DNA from: CALBPI01 sp963922335
GTDB taxonomy: Bacteria > Pseudomonadota > Gammaproteobacteria > Steroidobacterales > Woeseiaceae
Direction of reading: 5' to 3'
NCBI GenBank assembly: GCA_963922335.1
Contig: CAWUIB010000005.1
Coordinates: 180,370-244,369 of the forward strand
Length of the DNA: 64,000 nucleotides
The notes under the pieces are model-generated. The model did not search any database. It saw only the letters and a list, made by a program, of their open reading frames with translations, and was not told the origin of the DNA. Shown here in pieces: positions 52,376-62,157 of this stretch. The translations under genes and the position numbers were made by a program. Numbering within the stretch: position 1 is the first letter of the stretch; each line of letters begins with the position of its first letter.

Positions 52376-53731
52376 ATGCTTCACCGTAAGTTCGGCGCGA
52401 AATGCATCCGCGCACTTCATTGGCCTCGAGACAACGAGGTCAAATCCCTATGTCCTGTCGATTCATCAGGGCGGCACAACCAGTTCGCGAGTGCGTTCGC
52501 TGGGTTGGCGCTCGTCCTATGCTCGGCGCCGGCCGGAGCGCAGTCCATTTTGACGCTCGAGGAGGCAGAGCGTCAGGCGCTTGGCGAAGAGCCCGGGCGT
52601 ACGGCACTACTTGCTCAAGCAGATGCATTGCTTGAGCAATCGGTGGTTGCCGGCCAACTGCCGGACCCTCAGCTGCGATTTGGTATCGCCAATTTTCCGA
52701 TCGAAGCGGGTGGGTTTTCGACTGAACCCATGACTCAAGGCCAATTGGGTATTCGTCAAGCGTTCCCCCCTGGCAAGACTCGAGCATTGGGAACGCAGCA
52801 GTTCGAGCAACGCGCGACTGAATTCAGTCGTATCGCAGACGCCAGATTGCGTGATGTCCGAACCGCCGTCCAACATGCTTGGCTAGACGCGCTATATTGG
52901 CAGGAGGCTCATGAAATCGTCTCTAATGCACGACCTTACTTTGTTGACCTAGTTGCCGTCGCACGCTCGCTCTATGGCGTTGGCAGGAAAGATCAGCAAG
53001 ACGTGCTGCAGGCGGAGCTGGAGTTAAGTCGCCTGGATGATCGACTTCTGGAGATCAACCAACAACAGATGCGTGCAAAGGCGCGATTATCGGAATGGGT
53101 ACAGGGCGTCTCTAGTCAACGCGTAGGCGAAGGGTTACCGAGTTGGAATCAACTGCCTGCGCTAGAGATCTTGATCGACGGCCTAGATGACCATCCAAGG
53201 CTCATGGCGGCAGATGCGGTGATCGATGCATCGGATACAGGCATCTCTTTGGCGGAGCAGCAGTACAAGCCCGGTTGGGCAATCGATCTCGGCTACGGAT
53301 ATCGCGACGGCGTATTGGCCAACGGTGACTCACGCTCTGACTTTATGAGCGTCATGGTGACCGTTGACGTTCCATTGTTCAAAGCCAACCGTCAGGATCG
53401 CGCCGTGGCGGCGGCCCGTAAGGAAAGACGAGCCGCCCGCGAGACGCGCGAGCAACTACACCGTGAACTTCAAGCGCGACTGCGCGCCGAGTACGCCCGC
53501 TGGCAAGACTTGAGCAGGCAAGTTGACCTCTATGAGCGAGCGATTCTCCCTCAGGCGGACGAACGAGCCAAAGCCGCGCTTACGGCGTATCAAAGCGACG
53601 CAAGTAACTTTGATGATGTTGTGCGTAGCCAAGTCGATGCACTCGATGTGCGGGTGAAACAGGTACGACTACGAACAGAACGGGCGAAAAGCTATTCCGT
53701 TCTCGCGAATCTAGGAGGGTTAACGCCATGA
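52376..53731 (+). CDS. cusC: TolC-family outer membrane factor of copper efflux (CusC-like)
   Basis: A 451-residue outer membrane channel. ATG 52376 has CAGGAGC eight bases upstream; the signal peptide is long (ending CSAPAGA before QSILTLEEAERQAL). The outer-membrane efflux duplication is visible: LLAQADALLEQSVVAGQLPDPQLRFG and later LMAADAVIDASDTGISLAEQQYKPGWAIDLGYGYRDG, with long alpha-helices (RAVAAARKERRAARETREQLHRELQARLRAEYARW) forming the periplasmic tunnel. It would connect with CusBA to expel Cu(I)/Ag(I). Its stop overlaps the cusB ATG (ATGA), fixing the operon order C-B-A. Confidence 0.86.
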   Translation: MLHRKFGAKCIRALHWPRDNEVKSLCPVDSSGRHNQFASAFAGLALVLCSAPAGAQSILTLEEAERQALGEEPGRTALLAQADALLEQSVVAGQLPDPQLRFGIANFPIEAGGFSTEPMTQGQLGIRQAFPPGKTRALGTQQFEQRATEFSRIADARLRDVRTAVQHAWLDALYWQEAHEIVSNARPYFVDLVAVARSLYGVGRKDQQDVLQAELELSRLDDRLLEINQQQMRAKARLSEWVQGVSSQRVGEGLPSWNQLPALEILIDGLDDHPRLMAADAVIDASDTGISLAEQQYKPGWAIDLGYGYRDGVLANGDSRSDFMSVMVTVDVPLFKANRQDRAVAAARKERRAARETREQLHRELQARLRAEYARWQDLSRQVDLYERAILPQADERAKAALTAYQSDASNFDDVVRSQVDALDVRVKQVRLRTERAKSYSVLANLGGLTP

Positions 53732-55527
53732 AAACGGTATTGACGACAGTAGTAGTTGGTATCACAGCCTTGATTGGCGGGTACTGGATAGGTCAAGCCA
53801 GTGGTCACGATATGGCCGGTTCTGCGAGTACAGAATCGAGTGAACGAGAGATTCTCTACTGGAAGGCTCCAATGGATCCAAACTATCGTCGGGACGAACC
53901 CGGGAAGTCGCCAATGGGTATGGATCTGGTGCCGGTGTATGCCGACGAGACTGACGGCGAAGGAGACAGCGGCGTTCGGATCTCCTCTGCAATGGCCAAC
54001 AATTTGGGAGTCCGTACGGTAGCCGTTCAGCAAGGGACGCTCCCACGTTTCATCGAAACGGTTGGCCACATTGGCTACGACGAAAGCAAGCTACACACGA
54101 TCAGCGCGAGAGCCGACGGTTGGATTGAAAAACTCTATGTCGAGTCAAATGGAGACCCAGTAGAACAAGGGCAGGTGCTCTTTGAGTTGTTTTCTCCAAC
54201 CCTCGTCAATGCGCAAGAGGAGTATCTGGCTGCTCTACAAAGTCGTAACGCCGGACTAAAGAAAGCATCTCAATCCCGGCTGCGTTCCCTCGGCTTCAGC
54301 GGCAACGAAATCGACCGACTCGACCGAGATCGGCGCGTACGGAGTCGAGTCAGTGTCTATGCGCCACATGACGGTGTCGTCACAGATCTGAGTGTGCAGG
54401 AGGGCCAATACATCACAGAATCGACAAGCATCCTGTCGGTCGGATCACTGGATGAAGTCTGGCTCATGGCAGAGGTTCTTGAGCGACAAGCCGGGTGGAT
54501 CGAGATCGGACAGGTTGCGGACATCGAACTTGAAGCTTCAACTGGAAACGCCAGGACAGGCACTGTCGAGTATGTCTACCCCGAGATCGACGCCAAGACC
54601 CGCACGGCTAAGGCCCGTATTCGTCTCGACAACGCTGATCGTACTCTGAAGCCAAACATGTTCGCCAAGGCGACGGTGACGGCCGATGCAGTTCAGGACG
54701 CGTTGCACGTACCACAGCAGGCAGTGATACGCGGGGCTCGAGCAGATCGAGTGGTCGTCGCGAACGCCGATGGCAGCTTTCGTTCGCAACCGGTTTCGCT
54801 TGGCATCGAGTCCGGCGATCGCATCCAGATTACATCGGGTCTATTACCTGACGATATCGTCGTCTCGTCAGGGCAGTTCCTTATTGATTCCGAATCGAAC
54901 ATTGGTGTGGCCCTTGCCCGATACGATAGCGCTGATACCGCGGCTTCGGCCAAAAAGTCGCAGCAATCAGATTCGGCGACCGTAGAAGCCTCGGTCGTGG
55001 CCGTGGATTCCGATGAGCGTTTGGTCACACTGAAGCACGGACCAATCGAAGACTGGTCGATGCCAGGAATGACCATGGTCTTTGATGTCGCAGACAGCGT
55101 CGACTTGTCGGATGTAAGTCCTGAGGACGAAGTGCATGTAGCCATCGAGCGACCTGGAGCGGGGCGCTTTGTTGCGACCGCACTGCACAAGCAGTCTCAG
55201 ATGGATCGGTCAGAGTCGATGCATGCCCACGACATGTCAGCCGGCGCGAATGAGGACGCAGCGGAGGCGATGGCGAGTGTGGTCGCCGTCGATCAATCTG
55301 CTCGTACATTGATGCTGAAACATGGACCCATTGAGGCGTGGTCGATGCCTGCAATGACGATGATGTTCAGCGCGGCCGAAGATGTCGACCTATCAGAAGT
55401 AGCTCCAGACGATAGCGTGCATGTCGAGCTACGTCGCAGTGAGGATGGAGACTTTGTCGTCACTGGTATTCATCCGATGACTTCGGAGGATTTCACGTCG
55501 TCAGACTCGCATGAGGGTCATCATTGA
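53728..55527 (+). CDS. cusB: CusB periplasmic adaptor fused to two CusF-like copper domains
   Basis: A 599-residue adaptor with an N-terminal membrane anchor. The metal-binding start APMDPNYRRDEPGKSPMGMDLVPVYADE keeps the Met residues that bind Cu(I) in E. coli CusB. The membrane-fusion core follows (about 100-400: ARADGWIEKLYVESNGDPVEQGQ, VYAPHDGVVTDLSVQEGQY). Two homologous C-terminal domains of about 65 residues, starting near 420 and 515, each contain the CusF-type site HGPIEDWSMPGMTM (His437) and HGPIEAWSMPAMTM (His532). E. coli CusF is a separate single-domain chaperone; here two are fused in tandem. The gene overlaps cusC and cusA at ATGA and TGATG. Confidence 0.9.
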   Translation: MKTVLTTVVVGITALIGGYWIGQASGHDMAGSASTESSEREILYWKAPMDPNYRRDEPGKSPMGMDLVPVYADETDGEGDSGVRISSAMANNLGVRTVAVQQGTLPRFIETVGHIGYDESKLHTISARADGWIEKLYVESNGDPVEQGQVLFELFSPTLVNAQEEYLAALQSRNAGLKKASQSRLRSLGFSGNEIDRLDRDRRVRSRVSVYAPHDGVVTDLSVQEGQYITESTSILSVGSLDEVWLMAEVLERQAGWIEIGQVADIELEASTGNARTGTVEYVYPEIDAKTRTAKARIRLDNADRTLKPNMFAKATVTADAVQDALHVPQQAVIRGARADRVVVANADGSFRSQPVSLGIESGDRIQITSGLLPDDIVVSSGQFLIDSESNIGVALARYDSADTAASAKKSQQSDSATVEASVVAVDSDERLVTLKHGPIEDWSMPGMTMVFDVADSVDLSDVSPEDEVHVAIERPGAGRFVATALHKQSQMDRSESMHAHDMSAGANEDAAEAMASVVAVDQSARTLMLKHGPIEAWSMPAMTMMFSAAEDVDLSEVAPDDSVHVELRRSEDGDFVVTGIHPMTSEDFTSSDSHEGHH

Positions 55528-58500
55528 TGATTCGACAACTGATCCGGTGGTCAATCGAAAACCGCGTGATGGTTCTCCTCACGTCGGCTTTCGTGGTTGC
55601 GTGGGGAATCCATTCACTGCGTCAAACCCCGGTAGACGCACTTCCGGATCTGTCCGACGTGCAGGTCATTATCAAGACAACCTATCTCGGGCAGGCCCCA
55701 CAGGTTGTCGAAGACCAGGTTACCTATCCACTGAGTACTGCAATGCTGTCAGTGCCAAAGGCTGTAACCGTTCGCGGTTACTCCTTCTTCGGCGATTCCT
55801 ATGTCTACGTCATTTTTGAGGATGGAACTGATCTGTATTGGGCGCGTTCCCGGGTACTGGAGTATCTGAGTCAGGTCGCTAGTGACCTCCCTGTTGGCGC
55901 AAAGCCTGCTCTTGGGCCGGACGCCACGGGGGTCGGTTGGATCTATGAGTACGCACTGGTGGACCGGACGGGTGCGCACGATCTCGCCCAGCTGCGCAGT
56001 ATTCAGGATTGGTTTCTGAAGTACGAACTCCAAACGGTACCTGGCGTCGCCGAAGTGGCCACGATGGGCGGCATGGTGCGCCAGTACCAAGTTACCGTTG
56101 ATCCAGATCGGTTGCGGGCTTATGACATTCCGCTGTCGACCGTTAAACAGGCCATTCAAGATGGCAACATGGAAGCGGGAGGCGCTGTTGTTGAAATCGC
56201 CGAAGCCGAGTACATGGTTCGCTCGAGCGGGTATCTGGAAGGCCAGCAGGACCTTTTAGACATCCCGCTTATTGTGGGGACAGACGGAGTGCCTGTCCTG
56301 ATAGGCGATGTTGCCGACGTACAGATCGGTCCACAGATGCGCCGCGGAGTCGTCGACCTCGATGGCGAAGGCGAAGTCGTCGGTGGCGTGGTCGTCATGC
56401 GATCTGGGGAGAACGCGTCAAAGACCATCGAGGCGGTCAAGGTGCGCCTAGACGAGCTGAAAGCCAGCCTGCCGCCGAGCGTAGAGGTCATTGAGACTTA
56501 CGACCGCTCAGCCCTTATCGATAGAGCTGTCGATAATTTACAAAGCAAGCTCGTCGAAGAATTCCTTGTTGTCGGGCTGATCTGCGCTGTCTTCCTTTTT
56601 CATTTCCGATCGGCTGCGGTCATCTTGATCAGCCTACCCATTGGGATCTTGGTGGCGATCATTGTGATGCGGCTACAAGGTATCAACGCGAACATCATGT
56701 CTCTGGGTGGCATCGCGATCGCTATCGGCGCCATGGTCGATGCCGCCATTGTCATGATTGAGAATGTGCACAAGCACTTCGAACGGCAGTCTGTGACGGA
56801 CGAGAACAGATGGACCATCATTGGCGAAGCGGCTAGTGAAGTCGGGCCCGCCTTATTCTTCTCTCTACTGATTATCACGCTGAGCTTCTTGCCCATCTTT
56901 ACGCTTGAGGCTCAGGAAGGAAGGCTGTTTGCACCGCTGGCTTACACCAAGACCTATGCGATGGCCGCAGCTGCCGGCCTCGCAGTGACGCTCGTTCCCG
57001 TCCTGATGGGGTTCTTCATCCGTGGACGCATTCGTTCGGAACGTGAAAATCCCATCAATCGTCTGTTGATCGCGTGCTACCGGCCTGTCGTCACCACGGT
57101 CATTCGATTCCCGCGTACAACAATCGCCCTATCCGGTTTCATCTTGGTCCTTGGTCTATGGCCAGCGAGTCAGCTCGGCTCAGAATTCATGCCGGAGCTC
57201 GATGAAGGCGACATCATGTACATGCCGACCGCCTATCCAGGCCTTTCTATCGACAAAGCACGCGAACTTTTGCAGCAAACCAACAAGCTGATTCGCACTC
57301 TCCCTGAGGTTGAACGCGTTTTTGGGAAAATAGGGCGTGCCGATACCGCCACTGATCCGGCTCCATTGACTATGATCGAAACTGTTATCCAACTAAAACC
57401 TCGCGAACAGTGGCGAGCCGGAATGACGTCGGATGGCATCAGGGCAGAGCTTGATCGCATTGTTCAGATTCCGGGTCTGACTAACGCGTGGGTCATGCCG
57501 ATCAAGACGCGGATAGACATGTTGGCGACAGGCATAAAAACACCGGTCGGCATCAAAATCGCCGGCCCGGAGCTTACTGTCATCCAGCAAATTGGTGAAG
57601 AGTTGGAACGTATTGTCACAACTGTGCCTGGGACGGCATCCGTCTACTCCGAACGGGTAGCGGGCGGACGATACATTGATATTGATATCGATCGACGACG
57701 TGCAGCGCGCTACGGCCTAGGTGTATCGGATATTCAAGATGTTGTTCGCTCAGCCATCGGCGGTATGAACGTTACGGAATCTGTCGAAGGGCTCGAACGA
57801 TATCCCGTCAACGTTCGATATCCTCAACGAGTTCGCGATTCGATCGAGCAGATTCGACTTTTGCCGATCGTCACGAAGACCGGTGCTCGAGTTGCGCTAG
57901 CGGACGTTGCGACAATCGAAATCGCCGATGGACCTCCGCTCATTAAGAGCGAGAACGCGCGACCGAACGGTTGGACCTATGTCGATATTGCTGATCGCGA
58001 CCTGGGATCATACGTTACCGACGCACAATCGGCCGTCCGCAATCAGTTGGATCTACCTGCGGGCTACTCGATCTCGTGGTCGGGTCAGTACGAGTACATG
58101 GTCAGAGCGAAGGAACGTCTCATGATCGTTGGACCGTTGACCCTCGCGATCATCGTATTGCTGCTTTACATGAGTTTTGGCCGACTCTCGGAAGTCGCCA
58201 TCATCCTCGGTACGTTGCCGATGGCTCTCGTTGGCGGCTTCTGGCTGATGTATTTTCTTGGCTATGAACTATCGGTCGCAGTCGGAGTGGGATTCATTTC
58301 ACTCGCCGGTGTCGCCGTTGAGCTGGGCGTAGTGATGTTGATATATCTCAATCAAGCCATGGCTCGAACGAGACACATGGCTGAAGAAAATAACCGTCAA
58401 ATAACGTCCGCGGATATCCGGAACGCTGTCGTAGACGGTGCAGTCCTGCGAGTACGACCGATCATGATGACCGTCCTAGCCACGATTGCCGGTCTCTTAC

Positions 58501-58658
58501 CGATCATGTTCGGCGACGGCACTGGGTCTGTGGTGATGAGAAGGATCGCCACACCCATGGTAGGCGGTATGGTTAGCGCCACTGTGCTATCGCTAGTCGT
58601 TATTCCTGCACTCTATTTAGTTTGGCAGGTATCTAGTTCTCGGCACAAAGCGCTCTAA
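55527..58658 (+). CDS. cusA: CusA/CzcA-family heavy-metal RND efflux pump
   Basis: A 1043-residue inner membrane proton-driven pump with 12 helices in two halves. Family marks include the TM4 acid region GGIAIAIGAMVDAAIVMIENVHKH, the porter segments KTPVGIKIAGPEL and GGRYIDIDIDRRRAARYGL, and the C-terminal VGVGFISLAGVAVELGVVMLIYLNQA. Context (CusB-type partner, CsoR control) indicates Cu(I)/Ag(I). By eye, the Met in TRIDMLATG aligns with M573 of E. coli CusA, but the M623 and M672 positions read Leu (RYGLG) and Thr/Lys (LPIVTKTGA), so the three-Met site is not conserved. The ATG overlaps the cusB stop (TGATG); TTG at 55524 is less likely. Confidence 0.9.
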   Translation: MIRQLIRWSIENRVMVLLTSAFVVAWGIHSLRQTPVDALPDLSDVQVIIKTTYLGQAPQVVEDQVTYPLSTAMLSVPKAVTVRGYSFFGDSYVYVIFEDGTDLYWARSRVLEYLSQVASDLPVGAKPALGPDATGVGWIYEYALVDRTGAHDLAQLRSIQDWFLKYELQTVPGVAEVATMGGMVRQYQVTVDPDRLRAYDIPLSTVKQAIQDGNMEAGGAVVEIAEAEYMVRSSGYLEGQQDLLDIPLIVGTDGVPVLIGDVADVQIGPQMRRGVVDLDGEGEVVGGVVVMRSGENASKTIEAVKVRLDELKASLPPSVEVIETYDRSALIDRAVDNLQSKLVEEFLVVGLICAVFLFHFRSAAVILISLPIGILVAIIVMRLQGINANIMSLGGIAIAIGAMVDAAIVMIENVHKHFERQSVTDENRWTIIGEAASEVGPALFFSLLIITLSFLPIFTLEAQEGRLFAPLAYTKTYAMAAAAGLAVTLVPVLMGFFIRGRIRSERENPINRLLIACYRPVVTTVIRFPRTTIALSGFILVLGLWPASQLGSEFMPELDEGDIMYMPTAYPGLSIDKARELLQQTNKLIRTLPEVERVFGKIGRADTATDPAPLTMIETVIQLKPREQWRAGMTSDGIRAELDRIVQIPGLTNAWVMPIKTRIDMLATGIKTPVGIKIAGPELTVIQQIGEELERIVTTVPGTASVYSERVAGGRYIDIDIDRRRAARYGLGVSDIQDVVRSAIGGMNVTESVEGLERYPVNVRYPQRVRDSIEQIRLLPIVTKTGARVALADVATIEIADGPPLIKSENARPNGWTYVDIADRDLGSYVTDAQSAVRNQLDLPAGYSISWSGQYEYMVRAKERLMIVGPLTLAIIVLLLYMSFGRLSEVAIILGTLPMALVGGFWLMYFLGYELSVAVGVGFISLAGVAVELGVVMLIYLNQAMARTRHMAEENNRQITSADIRNAVVDGAVLRVRPIMMTVLATIAGLLPIMFGDGTGSVVMRRIATPMVGGMVSATVLSLVVIPALYLVWQVSSSRHKAL

Positions 58659-58659
58659 C

Positions 58660-59910
58660 TCAGCGCTGAATGATGCGCTCAATATCCACGAGGGCCGTCT
58701 TTACCCGACGACTATCTGCATCGCGGTCAGTCCATGCCATAACAACCGAATCGCCCACAACTGCCATCTGAGGGAAGCCACTCATCCTGCCCGAGGCTGT
58801 GCGGGCGACAACGTATTCTTCGCCCAGCAGACCCGTTTCGGAGACATGCCGCAGGCAAATCTCTCCAGATGAGTCTTCGCCCGACCTAAGCCAACTGACC
58901 AACGAAGATCCGTCTTCCAAAAGTACAACGTCAACGCGACCAATGGGACGCTCGGCCGAAACGTCAACGGCGGTATCAAAGGTCGCTCCAGAGTCCAGGG
59001 AACTTGCATACCGAACCTTCGAGGTCCCGTTCGCCGCTGTGAACCACGCGGTCACGACGCGCTTGTCGTTTGCATCAATAGCAGGGCCATTGACAGGGCA
59101 CCCGTCGATTTCCCAACCGTCTTCCGCAACAGCTACTGGATCAGTCCACGTGCTGCTTGTGTATCTGGAAACGTATATATCTCTAATTTCACTTGTTGTG
59201 CGGTTTCGAAATACCACAATAGGCCCATCTGCGGTTACTGCAGCGTCGGTCTGACAGCAATCACACACCAAATCGTCCACGACATGCTTCTGACGAACGA
59301 CGCCTTGCCATTCCACGACCGCGGAGCGCAGAGTCATTCCACCCGGACCGTGACCGCCATGATTATCACCGGGTTGCGTGTTTCGACCATCGAGCCATAG
59401 CGCCGCAACTTCACCGTTGAGCGGAAACAGGCTAACAAAACCATGTTCCGTTGCAGTGCCGTCCTGATGGGGCAGGAACGGCTTTCCCCATGTCTCACCG
59501 GCATTTTTTGATATCGAAACAGTGACATCGTAGGCATACGTGCCACCGGGCCTCTTGGTGAGCCAGTGGGCGGCCCAGGTATCGCCTTCGATCGGCACTA
59601 CTGACGGGAAATCGGCCCAGTTCACAAACCAATCATCGCCCGCAGAGACGAGGAGGGGATCAGACCAGTTGGATTGAATGAATCTGCTCCATTTCAATGC
59701 GAAACCTTCGCCTGCTGGCTCCAACCAGCTCAACACCACATGTTCGCCAGATACCGCGAGGTGAGGCGTTCGACTTCCGTCAGACGTTACGTCCGGCAGA
59801 ATGACTACCGCTGGCTCATGCGTTGTATCGTCTCGCATACACGCACTCGGGAAAAACCCTACGAGGCAGGTACCTACAATGAAGATCAACGTATTCGGTC
59901 GTTTTTTCAT
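58660..59910 (-). CDS. Sialidase-like propeller lipoprotein with Cys-rich motif
   Basis: A 416-residue lipoprotein (FIVGTCLVGFFPSAC lipobox). The mature protein is a BNR-like beta-propeller: VSISKNAGETWGKPF, YASSLDSGATFDTAV, WSRFIQSNWSDP, and VSWLRSGEDSSGEICLRHV. An unusual D-L-V-C-D-C-C-Q-T-D motif near residue 215 offers three close cysteines that could bind metal. I do not see sialidase catalytic residues, so binding is more likely than glycosidase activity. It starts 252 bases after the TonB receptor stop and ends 1 base before the convergent cusA stop, being the last gene of the leftward metal unit. Confidence 0.65.
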   Translation of the reverse strand: MKKRPNTLIFIVGTCLVGFFPSACMRDDTTHEPAVVILPDVTSDGSRTPHLAVSGEHVVLSWLEPAGEGFALKWSRFIQSNWSDPLLVSAGDDWFVNWADFPSVVPIEGDTWAAHWLTKRPGGTYAYDVTVSISKNAGETWGKPFLPHQDGTATEHGFVSLFPLNGEVAALWLDGRNTQPGDNHGGHGPGGMTLRSAVVEWQGVVRQKHVVDDLVCDCCQTDAAVTADGPIVVFRNRTTSEIRDIYVSRYTSSTWTDPVAVAEDGWEIDGCPVNGPAIDANDKRVVTAWFTAANGTSKVRYASSLDSGATFDTAVDVSAERPIGRVDVVLLEDGSSLVSWLRSGEDSSGEICLRHVSETGLLGEEYVVARTASGRMSGFPQMAVVGDSVVMAWTDRDADSRRVKTALVDIERIIQR

Positions 59911-60162
59911 GGCAGCATTGTAGGCAGTACGCTCAGTTGGCTATCGGCAGTCCACATCATCGTCAGTCTTTGCGCAAGCTGGCGTCAGGTTGGGTTTACC
60001 AGACTCCAAACGCCGAGTCATTGTGTGCCTTTCCTCGGTTCTCACGAATGTGCATCACAACTCGCATGACACAGAGGTAAGCGATCTCATCGAGCAGAGC
60101 ACGAGAACGGGAAGCAAATGAAGGTCGGAACCCGTTCCTTAATAACTACGACCTCGGAATAC

Positions 60163-62157
60163 TCAGAATCGAAGCCGCACCCCGGCATTGGCGACAAATC
60201 CATCCAACGGCGCCCATGCATCGACTGTCCAACGCCCGTCAGGCGTTCGATCTGGGAGTACAAGCGGGTCATCGCGGGTTTGGCGAACGTTCAGGATGTT
60301 TTCGAGGTTCAGAAACACCCGCACGTTTCCTAGGACCATCTCACCAAGCAAACCTACGAACAGATAGGGTTCACTCGTGCTACGGAACGGATTGTCTTCA
60401 AGTGACTGCTCGCCGACGTAGTAGACTTCTACGCCAACGCGACCTCGGTCCTCACTTTCCCATATCCCAACGAGTCCCGCAGAGTGGCGCGGCGTTAGCG
60501 GGACAGGTCTGTTTCCCATCCCAGTGAGCAAAGGCTCCTCTGTATCGAGGTAAAGGTAGTTCCCCGTGATCGTCCAGTCTTCATATCGCCAGCGAACCAA
60601 GGCTTCCGTGCCCGTCGTACGCGTGTCTCCAGGCTGATTGACAAGTTGAACCTGGTTCGAATTGAGCGCCTCGATTCGAACTGCATTCTCGATCATTGAC
60701 GCGAACACCGTGACGCTTGTTTCGAACGAACCAGACGAGTAACCAACGTCCAGGGATACAGTCTCCGCGGATTCTTCTTGCAGCCCGTCTAGGGGGCTCA
60801 GTCGGGACACACCCGCCGCTTCTGTTTCCTCCACAAAAGGAGTCGGCGCGTAGAACCCTTCGCCCCACGACCCTCGTATCGACCAATCACCCGGTCGGTA
60901 TTGAATCGACAGTCTGGGGCTGAGCTGTGATCCATAATCGCTGTGATCGTCCCATCGAACGCTTGCCGCAACATTCAGAATTTCGGTTAAACCATGATCA
61001 ATCTGGGCGAAAACGGCGGGTGACTCATAGCTGTAATCAAAAACGGGGAATGGATCCGACTGATACTCGTCTCGTTGGTGGGCAATGCCGGCAACCCACG
61101 TTGTTGCATCGAGGTCGCCAGATAGAGAGGCTTCCAAAAGACTTGTTTCATGTTTGTCCGCTTCATCCAGAGATCCAAAGCGATGGTCATGATCCTGTCG
61201 CGTCGTAGACGCACGGAATTGCGCAACGCCCCAGTCACCGACAGGTTGCTCAACAATAAGGCCGGCATCGAGTCTCTTCGTGTCTTGATTCTGCTCAAAG
61301 GGCAAGCCATCTGAGACGGTTCCGCCATTCTCTGTACCACCGCGACGATCCTCGCGCATCGCCCCAACCGTGAAGTAAATGCGTCCACCATTATCTGATT
61401 CATGGAAGAGCCTTGGTCGAATACTAAACCGTTCGTAACCTGGCATATCGATCCACTGATCGTCGTCCAAGTCTTGGGCCGATTGTCGGTTGTAACCCGC
61501 CAGCAACGAGGCACTCCAACCTGAACCTAGCGGTGTTGCCGCATACAGGGACGCATCCTGTGCATCTCTAGACGTTGCGTTCAGAATTACTTCGCCCTCC
61601 GCTTCGCCAGAAGGCTGCTTCGATACGAGATTGATGACACCCCCCAACGCTTGGCCACCATAGAGAGCCGATGCGGCGCCTTTGATAATCTCAACTTGCC
61701 GCAAGTCACTCGGCGGAATCTGTAAGAGACCCAATGACGATGCTTGACCGCCATACAAGGGGAGTCCATCTGACAGAATTTGTGTGTAGCGGCCACGCAT
61801 GCCGTACGTGCGCACGTTGGCCGAACCGAGCGCCGTAGAAGTAACCTGCACCCGCAGGCCTCCCGTCTCGTTGAGCATCGTAGAGATATTGCCTGGCCGC
61901 ATCAGCAACTTCTCTTCAATTTCCTCTTGGCCCAGCACCTCAACCCGAATCGCCTGGTCTTGAACACGATTGCCGGAACGTGTGGCTTGGACCACAATTT
62001 CCTCAATGGCGTCATCGTGGTCGGGCCCAGAGTCAGCCATGGACAGACTCGTTACTAAAGCGGCGAAGGCAGCGATCAGCACGCGCCATGACTCTTGTAG
62101 CAGTGTAACGAGCAGATTCGTGAGGCTTTCTCGAGCTCTCGTATGAAGCTTAGCCAT
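60163..62157 (-). CDS. TonB-dependent receptor of the metal-resistance unit
   Basis: A 664-residue outer membrane receptor. Signal peptide (VLIAAFAALVTSLSMA), His/Asp-rich start (DSGPDHDDAIEE), TonB-box-like EEIVVQATR, plug motifs (VEVLGQEEIEEKLLMRPGNISTMLNETGG, VRTYGMRGRYTQILSDGLPLYGG, VEIIKGAASALYGGQALGGVINLVSKQP) and a barrel ending VRLRF. In this setting uptake or sensing of a metal chelate is possible, but OprC-type Cu receptors differ in detail and the ligand is unknown. The ATG at 62157 overlaps the upstream DUF3703 gene's end, so translation is coupled. TTG or ATG alternatives shift it by one codon. Confidence 0.85.
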   Translation of the reverse strand: MAKLHTRARESLTNLLVTLLQESWRVLIAAFAALVTSLSMADSGPDHDDAIEEIVVQATRSGNRVQDQAIRVEVLGQEEIEEKLLMRPGNISTMLNETGGLRVQVTSTALGSANVRTYGMRGRYTQILSDGLPLYGGQASSLGLLQIPPSDLRQVEIIKGAASALYGGQALGGVINLVSKQPSGEAEGEVILNATSRDAQDASLYAATPLGSGWSASLLAGYNRQSAQDLDDDQWIDMPGYERFSIRPRLFHESDNGGRIYFTVGAMREDRRGGTENGGTVSDGLPFEQNQDTKRLDAGLIVEQPVGDWGVAQFRASTTRQDHDHRFGSLDEADKHETSLLEASLSGDLDATTWVAGIAHQRDEYQSDPFPVFDYSYESPAVFAQIDHGLTEILNVAASVRWDDHSDYGSQLSPRLSIQYRPGDWSIRGSWGEGFYAPTPFVEETEAAGVSRLSPLDGLQEESAETVSLDVGYSSGSFETSVTVFASMIENAVRIEALNSNQVQLVNQPGDTRTTGTEALVRWRYEDWTITGNYLYLDTEEPLLTGMGNRPVPLTPRHSAGLVGIWESEDRGRVGVEVYYVGEQSLEDNPFRSTSEPYLFVGLLGEMVLGNVRVFLNLENILNVRQTRDDPLVLPDRTPDGRWTVDAWAPLDGFVANAGVRLRF

